Below are positions 53,462 to 62,439 of a DNA stretch of 64,000 nucleotides, piece after piece. The notes beneath the pieces were generated by a model, which worked only from the letters and a program-made list of their open reading frames with translations, had not been told where the DNA came from and made no database searches. Made by a program: the position numbers and the translations under genes. The first letter of the stretch is position 1. Each line of letters opens with the position of its first letter. This stretch comes from Bifidobacterium sp. ESL0732 (GTDB lineage Bacteria; Actinomycetota; Actinomycetes; Actinomycetales; Bifidobacteriaceae). The stretch is taken from the NCBI RefSeq assembly GCF_029395535.1, contig NZ_CP113920.1, forward strand, positions 930,001-994,000, in the 5' to 3' direction.

Positions 53462-55816
53462 ATGTGCAATGAAGACATGAACTCGAATAATGACGAGAAT
53501 AAATTAGAGCCTTTATATCCGAAATATTCAAATGCATATCATAAAAGATATGTAAACCATCTTGAGGATGCACTTAAAGATTACAAAAATCATAATATAG
53601 CTTTATCGGGTCCATTCGGTTCAGGGAAAAGCAGTATTTTGGAAAAAGTCTATGAGCGGCATAGGTCTAAAACAGTGAAGGTTTCTCTTGCTCTTTTGGC
53701 TTCCAACGCTAGTGTACAGGGTAATGCTGATTCTATGAATGAAGCTTCAAGTAGTAATGCAGAGAGAACTCTTTCGGTTAATGTGAATGAGCGTTTTGAA
53801 GAAGCAGAACCCCTAAATAATATATTGCAAAAAGAAATTGTGAAGCAGCTACTCTATAGTGTTGATTCAACAAAGTTGCCACGGTCTCGTTTTCATGGTA
53901 TTAAATCTGTTCCGTGGCTTAAACTGTTTGCCGCTAGCCTATTTTCTGGTGTGGTTGGGGCAGTTCTTTTTATGGCTTTTGGATGGTATTCCAATTTAAA
54001 AAATGTTCTGTTAGGGATAGATTTTCCTGTCATTGACGAGATTGTGAATCAAATAAATAAGCTTGATCCGTCAAAATTTGCCATTACGAGTGAAGAATTT
54101 CTTTGTTCTTTGTTGGTTGTGCTTTGTTCAATAGGAATAGGGATTCTATTCTATTTGAATATTGGAAGACTCAGCTTAAAAGGTATGCGTATTGGTGAAG
54201 CTGAACTTAATTTTGATAATAGTGATTCATCTGATCCCTACTTTGAAAGGTATCTTGATGAGATAGTCTATTTTTTCAAGAGTACCGGCAAAAGAATAGT
54301 TATCTTTGAAGATTTGGATCGCTTTAGTGATTCTGCAATATTTGATTCTTTGCGCGAGTTAAACCTAATTTTAAATGCAGGAGCAATGACAAAAAATTGG
54401 CATGGCGAGTTTAGAAACTGGTACAGGCCAGTACAATTCGTCTACGCAATAAAAGATAACATATTTCCTGATCAAATTGGACATGATTCCAAAGGCACGG
54501 TGCCTTTCTCACGTGCAAAGTTTTTCGACGTAATCATTTCAGTTGTTCCTTTTATTTCTCATGAGAACGCTTATCGAATAGCCATGAATTTATTTAAAAA
54601 AGATTTGCCTGAGTTGGATGAAGAGGTACTTGCAATAGCATGTAAACATATTCCCGATGAAAGAACTTTGACTAATATTCATAATGAATATATTTCATAC
54701 TCAGAAGAATTTTGTTCGGCTTATAAGCGTATTTTCCATAAGAAACTTCTATCTAATAAAACCGATGGAAGCAGAATTGACGCTAGTGGAAAGCATTTTA
54801 AAGAGATCACTTTTGGCGATAATGAAACAGGTTTGTCTTATTCGAAACTTTTAGGGTTTCTGATTTACAAGAATGTGTATGTTACGGATGCGGTGAAATT
54901 ACAAAATCGGAATAGTGGATTGGACAAGTTGTATAACGATTACTGTGAAATCCGTGATAGTAATATGAAGCTGCTGTCACAGAAAGTGAATGATTTGCAA
55001 AAGCGTTATTCGGCAATCGGTGACAAGAGTGACAGCCAATATGCTCAGCAGTTGCATGATGAATTATGTGATGTAATTCAAAAATGTTTTAATCGTCCAA
55101 TTCTACAATTGCTTATTAGATGGTCAATTGGTGAGCATAGCGAGGCATTCGATGATAAAACAATAAGTGTACCCGACTTTTGGAAGAAATTTTTAGATCT
55201 TGGTAACGACACAAAGATACAAATTGATACCGTTGATCAGTATGGTCGGCAAAACTTTTTGTTATTTCTAACTAAAATACAATTAAATGGATTGTTGCAT
55301 AAGAATCTGAAAATATTTACTTGGGAAAAGGACAAGCAAAACAAACTTTTAGATCAAATTGAAAGTTTAGTCAAGCAACAAGAAATTTTAGCTGTTGCTG
55401 ACTTTGACTATTTCATGGCACACGATACATGGAAAACTAAGACAGGTTGTTCATTGGACGAATGTGTTTCAAAGTATTTTAAAATTAATAGTCGATTGAT
55501 TTCTGACTTAATTAAGAATGGCTACTTAGCACAAGATTATGCTTTGTATTTTACTGTTCCCGATAGTGGAATAACTCCTGAGGCAAGAGACTTTATGTAC
55601 CATGTTATTGACTTGAACCAAGTGGGAGGGAACAAGACATTTCGATTTGGACTTGGTGAAGAGGGTGCCAAGGATGCAGTGAAATCAATGGAACTAAGGA
55701 AAATTGATTTTGCTGATCCTATGACTTACGACATCGATATTCTTGATTACTTGTTTGACAAGCAGAACAAGAAAAATATTGCCTCATTGCCGGATAAAGA
55801 AGATTATAATGAATAA
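53462..55816 (+). CDS. YobI-like membrane P-loop ATPase
   Basis: 784 aa. LEPLYPKYSNAYHKRYVNHL followed by Walker A GPFGSGKSS (residues 50-58) is characteristic of the YobI-type ATPase group related to KAP/STAND NTPases. Two membrane helices (about 154-178 and 213-237) interrupt the domain, as in KAP proteins. Walker B is RIVIFEDLDRF near 279-289. The helical C-terminal half has no recognised motif. Codon use and GC differ sharply from neighbours. It overlaps the next gene by 8 nt. Function unproven; a conflict/defence role is inferred. Confidence 0.78.
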   Translation: MCNEDMNSNNDENKLEPLYPKYSNAYHKRYVNHLEDALKDYKNHNIALSGPFGSGKSSILEKVYERHRSKTVKVSLALLASNASVQGNADSMNEASSSNAERTLSVNVNERFEEAEPLNNILQKEIVKQLLYSVDSTKLPRSRFHGIKSVPWLKLFAASLFSGVVGAVLFMAFGWYSNLKNVLLGIDFPVIDEIVNQINKLDPSKFAITSEEFLCSLLVVLCSIGIGILFYLNIGRLSLKGMRIGEAELNFDNSDSSDPYFERYLDEIVYFFKSTGKRIVIFEDLDRFSDSAIFDSLRELNLILNAGAMTKNWHGEFRNWYRPVQFVYAIKDNIFPDQIGHDSKGTVPFSRAKFFDVIISVVPFISHENAYRIAMNLFKKDLPELDEEVLAIACKHIPDERTLTNIHNEYISYSEEFCSAYKRIFHKKLLSNKTDGSRIDASGKHFKEITFGDNETGLSYSKLLGFLIYKNVYVTDAVKLQNRNSGLDKLYNDYCEIRDSNMKLLSQKVNDLQKRYSAIGDKSDSQYAQQLHDELCDVIQKCFNRPILQLLIRWSIGEHSEAFDDKTISVPDFWKKFLDLGNDTKIQIDTVDQYGRQNFLLFLTKIQLNGLLHKNLKIFTWEKDKQNKLLDQIESLVKQQEILAVADFDYFMAHDTWKTKTGCSLDECVSKYFKINSRLISDLIKNGYLAQDYALYFTVPDSGITPEARDFMYHVIDLNQVGGNKTFRFGLGEEGAKDAVKSMELRKIDFADPMTYDIDILDYLFDKQNKKNIASLPDKEDYNE

Positions 55817-57806
55817 AAGAAGTGATGGTTCAAATGATAGAAACTTAATTGCACTTAAAAGGCAATTGGGCTCTTTAAACTTTGTAACGGAATCAGCTTT
55901 TAATTTTCTCTGTGCCTATCTTAAAGAAGGCAAACACCAAAAAGAGTTGATAGACGCGCTTACTCCATACAACGAGCAAATGTTGTTCTTTCTGTTCGAT
56001 CAGGAGCCAGACGAACAGAGAAGAAAAGAATACGTTGATGTCGCATTAAAGAATTTGAGCATCGATCGTAGATATTTCGAAGAGGAGAATATTTATGGAG
56101 AAGGTGCATATTATGGCTTAGATGGTAATGAGAATGCTGAGGAAGAAGTAGAGGTATTCCAACAATATTTCCAAGATCATATTCATGAATTCGATGCATT
56201 AGTGGCACATCCGGAGGCTGCGGACAATTTGACCCCAGACCAAGCAAGAGCATTCGTAATTTCTTGGCAGAATAATGGTAATGATCTTGGTGAAATCGTT
56301 AATTTATCTGGTTTTTTCGACACTGTACAGAAAGCATTCGTGAAGTATGGTCTGTATGAATACAATCGGCATAATCTCCTTATAGCGTTAGGTAATGAAG
56401 ATTTTATTCCATCGTTGAATCAACTGGTGGATAAATACGATGATATTGAAAATGACGATGAAACTTCGATAAGTTATAAAACACTTGAGAATCTTAACGC
56501 CTATCTGAACGACGTATTGGAAGATGGTGAATACTCGTTAGATACAAACAACGATGCCGAGCTTCTGAATATACTAAAAATAATTGAGACTCACGTGGAC
56601 GATTCTTATAAAATCAGTACATTGGATGAAATTCTGAAGAAGAGCAGTCCGGATGTCATCGCAGAAGCCATTGGTACTCAATTGTCCAGCGGTGGAAACG
56701 GCCTTGACGAGATGACTTGGCATAGATTCGCTCCTGCGTTGTTCAGAACCAAAAGAGTAAAACCCACTTTTATGAATATAGAAGTGTGCGCTAATGAATA
56801 TCCAGAAAAAGGTTTGGATACGCCTTTTGACAGCAAAGACCCCGTTCCTTTGATTGCTGCTGTTGTTGATTTTCTCAAGGATCGTAAAGCTTGTTATGCG
56901 ATTACCAATGTAGACGACGTGTCAGAAGATCGTCAACTTAAGCTAGCTGCACAAATAATCAATATTCCCTCTTTTCCTCTTTCACGGAAAATTGAACTGG
57001 TTAAGAGTTCTTGGGAAGGGGCTTTATCTTTGCAAAATTACTTAAAACCGGAAGATGTTGATTTGAGTGCGCTAGATAAAACTGATGAATATGGGCGACT
57101 TATGGTTTCAGGTATTATTGCTGATGACGGAGAAACGTGGCAAAGGTTGCCAAGCGATGTAGATTGGTCAGTAAAATCCGAGTTTATTAAAAGGTCAAAA
57201 GGCTTTAGCACCTATATCGATGAGAAGACAAATAGCGGAATTGTGCTAGGCCAAGATGATGCTTGTCATGTATTAGTAGATTCGTCTATTTCTGACTTGC
57301 AACTAAAAAAGAAAATTTGGGAACAGGGCGATTTGTTTCTTTCGAATGTTGCTTTTGACAACTTGTATCAGGCATATCTTGTCTCGATGCCAACTAATGA
57401 AGATTTAGGCTTACCGTCGCCGGATATTTTGCGCAGATTACGTGAACATGAATATACGTATGAAAGATTAGTAGAATTACATGAGGCAGGAATAAATAAT
57501 GCTTTTCTTGTTGATTTTCTCGTGTCTTCTCTGAACAATCTAAGTTATAAAGAAATAATCAAAGTCCTTCGTTCATGCGGTGGCCCAATGGCTGGATCTT
57601 ATGATTATTCAATTCTTACCACGCCAAGTAAAAAACTTAAAATTGAGCTTGACGACACTCCTCAGAATCAAGCAATACTCGAGTATTTCCTTTATTTGAA
57701 GCCCGAACGCATACAACTCCTGGAACCGATTACACACAAAAATGGAAAGCTATGCACGAAAAGACGAGCTATTGGGGTTTGGAATAAACTACAACGTAAT
57801 TCATGA
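55809..57806 (+). CDS. Large acidic protein of unknown function, partner of the YobI-like ATPase
   Basis: 665 aa from the ATG at 55809, inside the end of the ATPase gene (ATGAATAA holds start and stop). I do not recognise any domain. It is soluble, acidic, mostly helical in appearance, and ends with a basic segment (KLCTKRRAIGVWNKLQRNS). Since single-chain YobI proteins, as I recall, are about 1200 aa, this may be the separated C-terminal part of such a protein. Same low GC as the ATPase gene. Confidence 0.7.
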   Translation: MNKRSDGSNDRNLIALKRQLGSLNFVTESAFNFLCAYLKEGKHQKELIDALTPYNEQMLFFLFDQEPDEQRRKEYVDVALKNLSIDRRYFEEENIYGEGAYYGLDGNENAEEEVEVFQQYFQDHIHEFDALVAHPEAADNLTPDQARAFVISWQNNGNDLGEIVNLSGFFDTVQKAFVKYGLYEYNRHNLLIALGNEDFIPSLNQLVDKYDDIENDDETSISYKTLENLNAYLNDVLEDGEYSLDTNNDAELLNILKIIETHVDDSYKISTLDEILKKSSPDVIAEAIGTQLSSGGNGLDEMTWHRFAPALFRTKRVKPTFMNIEVCANEYPEKGLDTPFDSKDPVPLIAAVVDFLKDRKACYAITNVDDVSEDRQLKLAAQIINIPSFPLSRKIELVKSSWEGALSLQNYLKPEDVDLSALDKTDEYGRLMVSGIIADDGETWQRLPSDVDWSVKSEFIKRSKGFSTYIDEKTNSGIVLGQDDACHVLVDSSISDLQLKKKIWEQGDLFLSNVAFDNLYQAYLVSMPTNEDLGLPSPDILRRLREHEYTYERLVELHEAGINNAFLVDFLVSSLNNLSYKEIIKVLRSCGGPMAGSYDYSILTTPSKKLKIELDDTPQNQAILEYFLYLKPERIQLLEPITHKNGKLCTKRRAIGVWNKLQRNS

Positions 57807-57977
57807 ATTCTGAGTTGGAATTCACATGATCTAGGATACTAAAAGTTAATAATACAGGCTGCTTTATGGATATAAGGTGGAGCGTAGGCCGCAAATTGCG
57901 GATTGGGACAGTATCTGATTAATTCAACGAAGCTGGATTTTGTAATGGTAATTACTGTCAACCTCAAGATTTTTATG

Positions 57978-58883
57978 TCATGTCCACAAAGGTTTCACGA
58001 TTTTTCCTCGTTTCTGCAGAGACATCAATATAAACACCGCAATCACACCGCACACCAGCACTGGAACGATGCTGGCTTCGAAGCCGAAGGAGCCACCGGT
58101 CAGGATTGCGGAGCCTTGCCAACTCGCGATGAGCCATGACGATTGCTTGCCGGTTCCGGAGACGACGGAGCCGAATATCGGGTCCTCGGCGACGTTCCAC
58201 ATGGCGTGGAAGCCGATGACCCGCCACAGTGATCTGGTCCACGCGTAGATGGCGGCGAACAGCATTCCAGATTCTATTGCGAGGGCAGGTGCTCCCTACA
58301 GCGTCGCTCCGAGGTTGTTCAGGTGCATGAGCCCGAACAACAGACCGGAAACCAGAACGCCGCCCCACGTCCCGATCCATTCCTCGAGCAGTCTGAAGAT
58401 GATACCGCGGCACGCGATTTCCTCGCCGATGCCGCCGCAGACGCCCATGACAAAAATATCCATCCACGGCGAGTAGTCCGGGTTGAAGCCGGTGACGCGG
58501 TAGTTGCCGGTAAGGAAGAGGATGCCGATGCACAGGGCGATGACGCCGAAGCCCGCGAACATTCCAACCAGTAGGCCGGGAAACCGTGAGAGCCTTAGTT
58601 CGTAAGGGTTCCTACGCTTTTCGAGCAGCATCACCACTATGAGGTAGGCGATGACGACCGCCGCGACTTCCAGCGGGGCTGATACCGACATGGACAGCAT
58701 CCAACGGTTTTCGCCGCTGGCGTGGCGCTGGATGTGCAGAACGTGCTTGACCAGCATGAAGGCGGGAACATAGAGCAAAAGGAATATCAGGATGAAAGCG
58801 AGAAGATGCACCAGCATCCGGACGGCGGTCTGCTTCTTTCCGGTTTTCACGTCCTCATGGTCTGGCGTCAGCATCATGCTCAT
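57978..58883 (-). pseudogene. CPBP-family intramembrane protease gene with an in-frame amber codon
   Basis: Read through, it encodes ~301 aa with about eight membrane helices and all CPBP motifs: GEEIACRG (EExxxR), LLFGLMHLNN (FxxxH), and GFHAMWN. Codon 196 (58296-58298) is TAG where GATL-stop-GAPALAIESG continues in the same frame, most simply a Trp TGG to TAG change. No other lesion is seen. CPBP proteases act in bacteriocin self-immunity or peptide maturation. The first 195 codons already contain EExxxR but lack the last motif. Confidence 0.82.
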
Positions 58884-58973
58884 CTCAACAGAAATGCTAC
58901 TTCTGAATAAATAATAATGATAATCTACTACCTATAAAGTAATTGAAGGTTAAAAGCAAAGGAAGAAATCGCG

Positions 58974-59435
58974 ATGGAGCGGATTGAAATTGCTTGCGGT
59001 GGGATCGATGAGAATGGCCGGTTTAAGATCGAATTCACAGGGCGGGGCCGCGATATATCTCCTGAATTTACGTTTTCGGGCATCCCGGATGAAGCCAAGT
59101 CGCTGGCCATTGTGCTGCGAGATATGGGTCATCCGTTGTTCGGCGAAATGACGCATTGGATTATTTGGGATTTGCCGGTTATGGAGATTTTGCCGGCAGG
59201 TATCGTCAGGGGAGCGCGGCCTGGAATCGGTGATGCGGTTCAGGGAATGGCGTACGGCTGGCATCGTTACCGCGGGCCGAAGCCGCCGAAGGGAACCAGC
59301 CACCGTTACGAATTCACCGTCTACGCGCTCGATAGACAGCTTGGGCTTACGCCGATGACCTCTTACCGTCGGCTTAAAGCCGAGATGGGCGGAAAAGTAC
59401 TTGGCACTGGCAACGTTGAGGGAACGTTCGAATAA
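58974..59435 (+). CDS. YbhB/YbcL-family (PEBP-like) protein
   Basis: 153 aa, cytosolic. The phosphatidylethanolamine-binding-protein fold is shown by ISPEFTFSGIPDEAKSLAIVLRDMGHP, the anion-pocket segment THWIIWDLP, and YRGPKPPKGTSHRYEFTVYALD. Bacterial members have no settled function. GGAAG precedes the ATG. It stands alone between the broken CPBP gene and a 387-bp gene-free stretch. Confidence 0.92.
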   Translation: MERIEIACGGIDENGRFKIEFTGRGRDISPEFTFSGIPDEAKSLAIVLRDMGHPLFGEMTHWIIWDLPVMEILPAGIVRGARPGIGDAVQGMAYGWHRYRGPKPPKGTSHRYEFTVYALDRQLGLTPMTSYRRLKAEMGGKVLGTGNVEGTFE

Positions 59436-59822
59436 ATTCGTTCAGTGTCAGCCATCTTGGATAGCTCTCTATGGCGGGGCATGAACAAGGTTGAATTTGG
59501 ACAAATAATACGAGCGAAGCGGCATTTTGATTGAGCTATCGAAAATTTTCTATTTCGGCTTACATCAAATTATCGGAAATACGTGGAGCGTTGGTTTAGG
59601 AATATCGATTATCTGGACTTCACGCGTTTGAGAACAATACGGTGGCCATTGCGTTTTCGCGACTAAACCGAAATGCCGGCAAAGCAAGCATGCTTTTATG
59701 GATTGATGAGAACGAGTGTGTCTTCTTCTAGACGCATGATTTGGTGTTCAAGTGCTTGAAGTTTTTATAGTTGACGATAGATGTCGTTATATGACGATGA
59801 ATACGATTCGAAAGGAACGATG
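59436..59822. other. Gene-free stretch before the aldo/keto reductase
   Basis: 387 bp without a convincing ORF, RNA or repeat. The AAAGGA ribosome site of the next gene (59811-59816) is at its right end. Confidence 0.5.
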
Positions 59823-60686
59823 ATGACGGTACTTGAAGAAAACTACACTCTGAACAACGGGGTGAAGATCCCCAAACTGGGATTTGGAACTTGGCTGATT
59901 GATGATGACAAAGTCGGATCGGCGGTGCAGATGGCGCTCGCGTGCGGGTATCGCTACGTTGACACGGCTCAGGCTTACGAGAATGAGCGTGGTGTGGGCG
60001 AAGGCGTTCGTGCTTCGGGCCTCAAACGCGAGGATGTGTTCGTGAGCACGAAGGTGAGGGCCGAACACAAGGACTACCAGTCCGCCAAGGATTCCATTGA
60101 AGCCTCGCTTAAAGCCCTCGACATCGACTACATTGATCTGCTGCTCATCTACGCGCCCGAACCTTGGGCTCATTTCCATGAGGGCGACCATTGCTTCGAA
60201 GGCAACCTCGAGGCGTGGCGGGCGATGGAGGAAGCCGTGAAGGCTGGCAACGTGCGTGCCATTGGCGTTTCGAATTTCGAGGATGTTGACCTCGATAACA
60301 TCCTGCAACACTGCGAAATCAAGCCGGCGGTCAACCAGCTGCTCACGCATGTGGGCAACACGCGTTTCGACCTGCTCGACACCGCCAAGAAGAACAATAT
60401 TCTGGTCGAGGCCTATTCGCCAATCGCCCACGGCGAGATGGCGGGCAACCCGACGCTCACCAAGATGGCGGAACGTTACGGCGTCTCCGTGCCGCAGTTG
60501 ATGATTCGCTACTGCTTGGAACTCGGCACATTGCCGCTGCCCAAAGCTTCTTCCGAGGCCCATATCAAGGCCAACGCCGAGGTCGATTTCAGTATCAACG
60601 CCGAAGACATGCAGACGCTCCGAGATATGCCAAAGGTCAGGGATTATGGCGAGGCTAGCGATTTCCCCGTATTCAGCGGCCGCTAG
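59823..60686 (+). CDS. Aldo/keto reductase with Tyr in place of the catalytic His
   Basis: 287 aa from the second of two adjacent ATGs (59820 or 59823; AAGGA upstream). An (alpha/beta)8 NADPH reductase of the 2,5-diketogluconate reductase group: KIPKLGFGTW, D47 and Y52 in YVDTAQAYENE, K77 in STKVRAE. The tetrad His normally in LIHWP is Tyr110 (LLLIYAPEPW). GVSNFED and the C-terminal SSEAHIKAN cofactor loop are typical. The substitution may alter the reaction or carbonyl preference. Substrate unknown. Confidence 0.9.
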   Translation: MTVLEENYTLNNGVKIPKLGFGTWLIDDDKVGSAVQMALACGYRYVDTAQAYENERGVGEGVRASGLKREDVFVSTKVRAEHKDYQSAKDSIEASLKALDIDYIDLLLIYAPEPWAHFHEGDHCFEGNLEAWRAMEEAVKAGNVRAIGVSNFEDVDLDNILQHCEIKPAVNQLLTHVGNTRFDLLDTAKKNNILVEAYSPIAHGEMAGNPTLTKMAERYGVSVPQLMIRYCLELGTLPLPKASSEAHIKANAEVDFSINAEDMQTLRDMPKVRDYGEASDFPVFSGR

Positions 60687-60811
60687 TCTTCCCACCGGTT
60701 TTATCGATAACCACCTATACGTCGATTGATATGCAACCTGGTTTGTCGGAAAACCAATAAGCAGGAAGCGTATCGTATTTAATTAATTCCAGCAGAAAAG
60801 AGATAAAGAAA

Positions 60812-61222
60812 ATGGCAACAACATTCACGAATCCAAGCCCGTTTCCTATGGGCCGTCCCAACGATGCCTACGCCCAGTATTTTGACGGTCAGAGCTACAA
60901 CGCTCCGCTGGGTGGCACGGACCAGGCCAGGGTCGCCAACGTGACCTTCGAGGCCGGTTGCAGGAACCATTGGCATATCCACCACAAGGCCACTCAGATT
61001 CTCATCGCCGTGGGCGGCCGTGGTTACTGCCAGTTCGAGGGTGAGCCAGTGCGTGAGCTGCGCCCTGGCGACGTGGTGGTGGTGCCGCCGGAAACCAAGC
61101 ACTGGCACGGCGCGAGCCCGAATGAACCGTTCTCTCACATAGCCGTGATGGCTTCTGAAGAGGGCGCTTCGAATGAATGGCTAGAACCGGTCGACCCTGA
61201 AGAATACGCCAAACTGAACTGA
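60812..61222 (+). CDS. Small cupin-domain protein
   Basis: 136 aa single beta-barrel. Metal ligands are H53, H55, the H57/H58 pair, Q62 and H97 or H99 (RNHWHIHHKATQIL, KHWHGASP), as in cupins near carboxymuconolactone decarboxylase-like and hydroxynitrile-lyase-like proteins. The activity cannot be deduced. It is flanked by an aldo/keto reductase and a zinc alcohol dehydrogenase, all plus strand but with 120-bp gaps and separate ribosome sites. Confidence 0.88.
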   Translation: MATTFTNPSPFPMGRPNDAYAQYFDGQSYNAPLGGTDQARVANVTFEAGCRNHWHIHHKATQILIAVGGRGYCQFEGEPVRELRPGDVVVVPPETKHWHGASPNEPFSHIAVMASEEGASNEWLEPVDPEEYAKLN

Positions 61223-61343
61223 TCGGCATTGCTGAGAGGTGCTCTGAGTTATCCGGAGTATCCGAATCTAATAAATGATGTAGCTATAGTTCGAAGCCTG
61301 ACTCACATATGATTAGGGTCTACCGAACGAAAGGAATGTAATA

Positions 61344-62387
61344 ATGAAAGCTGGAATGTTTGTGGAACCGGGCAAGGTGACCGTCACCGATGCACCCATG
61401 CCGGTCATCAAAAAGCCGACCGACGCGGTCATCCGTATTCTGCGGGCGTGCGTCTGCGGGTCGGATCTGTGGTGGTTTCGCGGCATCTCGAAACGAGAGA
61501 AAGGTTCGCTGACCGGTCATGAGGCCATCGGTATCGTCGAAGAAGTTGGCAGCGAGGTCACGCATGTGTGCCCTGGCGATTTCGTTATCGTCCCGTTCAC
61601 GCATGGCTGCGGGAAATGCGCCGCCTGCCGTGCTGGTTTTGACGGGAACTGCATGAATCAGGAGTCGGGTGGCAATGCCGGCTACCAAGGTGAATACCTG
61701 CGGTTCACCAATGCCGACTGGGCTTTGATTAAGATTCCCGGCAAGCCCAGCGACTATTGCGACGACACTCTCAATTCGCTGCTCGCCCTTTCCGACGTTA
61801 TGGCCACGGGTTACCACGCCGCCGCCAGTGCCGAGGTGAAAGAAGGCGACACCGCGGTGGTCATGGGCGACGGGGCCGTAGGACTTTGCGGAGTGATCTC
61901 GGCCAAGTTGCGCGGTGCCGAACGCATTATCGCGATGAGCCGGCATGACGATAGGCAACGTCTCGCGCGTCAGTTTGGTGCGACCGATATCGTGCCCGAG
62001 CGTGGTGAAGATGCTGTCAAGCGCGTCATGGATATGACGGACGGTGACGGGGCAGATTCTGTGCTCGAATGTGTGGGCACGCAGGAATCCACCGCGACGG
62101 CGCTTCAAATTGTGCGTCCAGGAGCTGTCGTTGGTCGCGTCGGCGTTCCGCATGGCAAAGAGATCGACACTACGAAACTTTTCTGGAACAACACCGGGCT
62201 TCGTGGCGGTGCCGCATCCGTAACTACGTATGACAAGAATATCCTGCTCAACGCCGTTCTTGATGGTCGTATCGAGCCCTGTCGCGTGTTCACTCAACGC
62301 TTCGACCTCGACCATATCCAGCAGCCCTATGAGGCCATGGATCAGCGCGAAGCCATCAAGTCCCTTATCATCGTGAGCGAAGCGTGA
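61344..62387 (+). CDS. Zinc-dependent alcohol dehydrogenase (MDR family)
   Basis: 347 aa. Catalytic zinc ligands are C38 and H59/E60 (TGHEAIG); the structural zinc site is C89, C92, C95 and C103 (GCGKCAACRAG...NC). The Rossmann part has VVMGDGAVGLCGV and uses NAD(P)H. Closest in style to the threonine-dehydrogenase/glutathione-independent aldehyde branch; substrate unknown. AAAGGAATG lies before the ATG. Confidence 0.93.
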   Translation: MKAGMFVEPGKVTVTDAPMPVIKKPTDAVIRILRACVCGSDLWWFRGISKREKGSLTGHEAIGIVEEVGSEVTHVCPGDFVIVPFTHGCGKCAACRAGFDGNCMNQESGGNAGYQGEYLRFTNADWALIKIPGKPSDYCDDTLNSLLALSDVMATGYHAAASAEVKEGDTAVVMGDGAVGLCGVISAKLRGAERIIAMSRHDDRQRLARQFGATDIVPERGEDAVKRVMDMTDGDGADSVLECVGTQESTATALQIVRPGAVVGRVGVPHGKEIDTTKLFWNNTGLRGGAASVTTYDKNILLNAVLDGRIEPCRVFTQRFDLDHIQQPYEAMDQREAIKSLIIVSEA

Positions 62388-62439
62388 AATTCTCATAGCT
62401 TGGTGACGCTGCTCGAATTCGCCTCAAAGCAGCCGAAAC

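Larger units (their letters stand above)
51388..58883. other. AT-rich accessory block beside tRNA-Pro
   Basis: From the tRNA-Pro 3' end to the broken CPBP gene the content is an orphan gene, a decayed toxin-antitoxin module, an AT-rich non-coding stretch, a two-gene ATPase operon with codon use unlike the neighbours, and a pseudogene. It looks like horizontally acquired material at a tRNA hotspot. I found no integrase and no second copy of the tRNA 3' end, so element boundaries are unproven. Confidence 0.5.

Noticed and set aside
57903..58139. Short plus-strand open frame between the ATPase operon and CPBP gene
   Set aside because: It is antisense to the CPBP pseudogene, has no ribosome site and no recognisable composition.
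51314..58883. Integrative element with att repeats at tRNA-Pro
   Set aside because: No integrase gene and no duplicate of the tRNA 3' end found by eye, so I call it only an accessory block.
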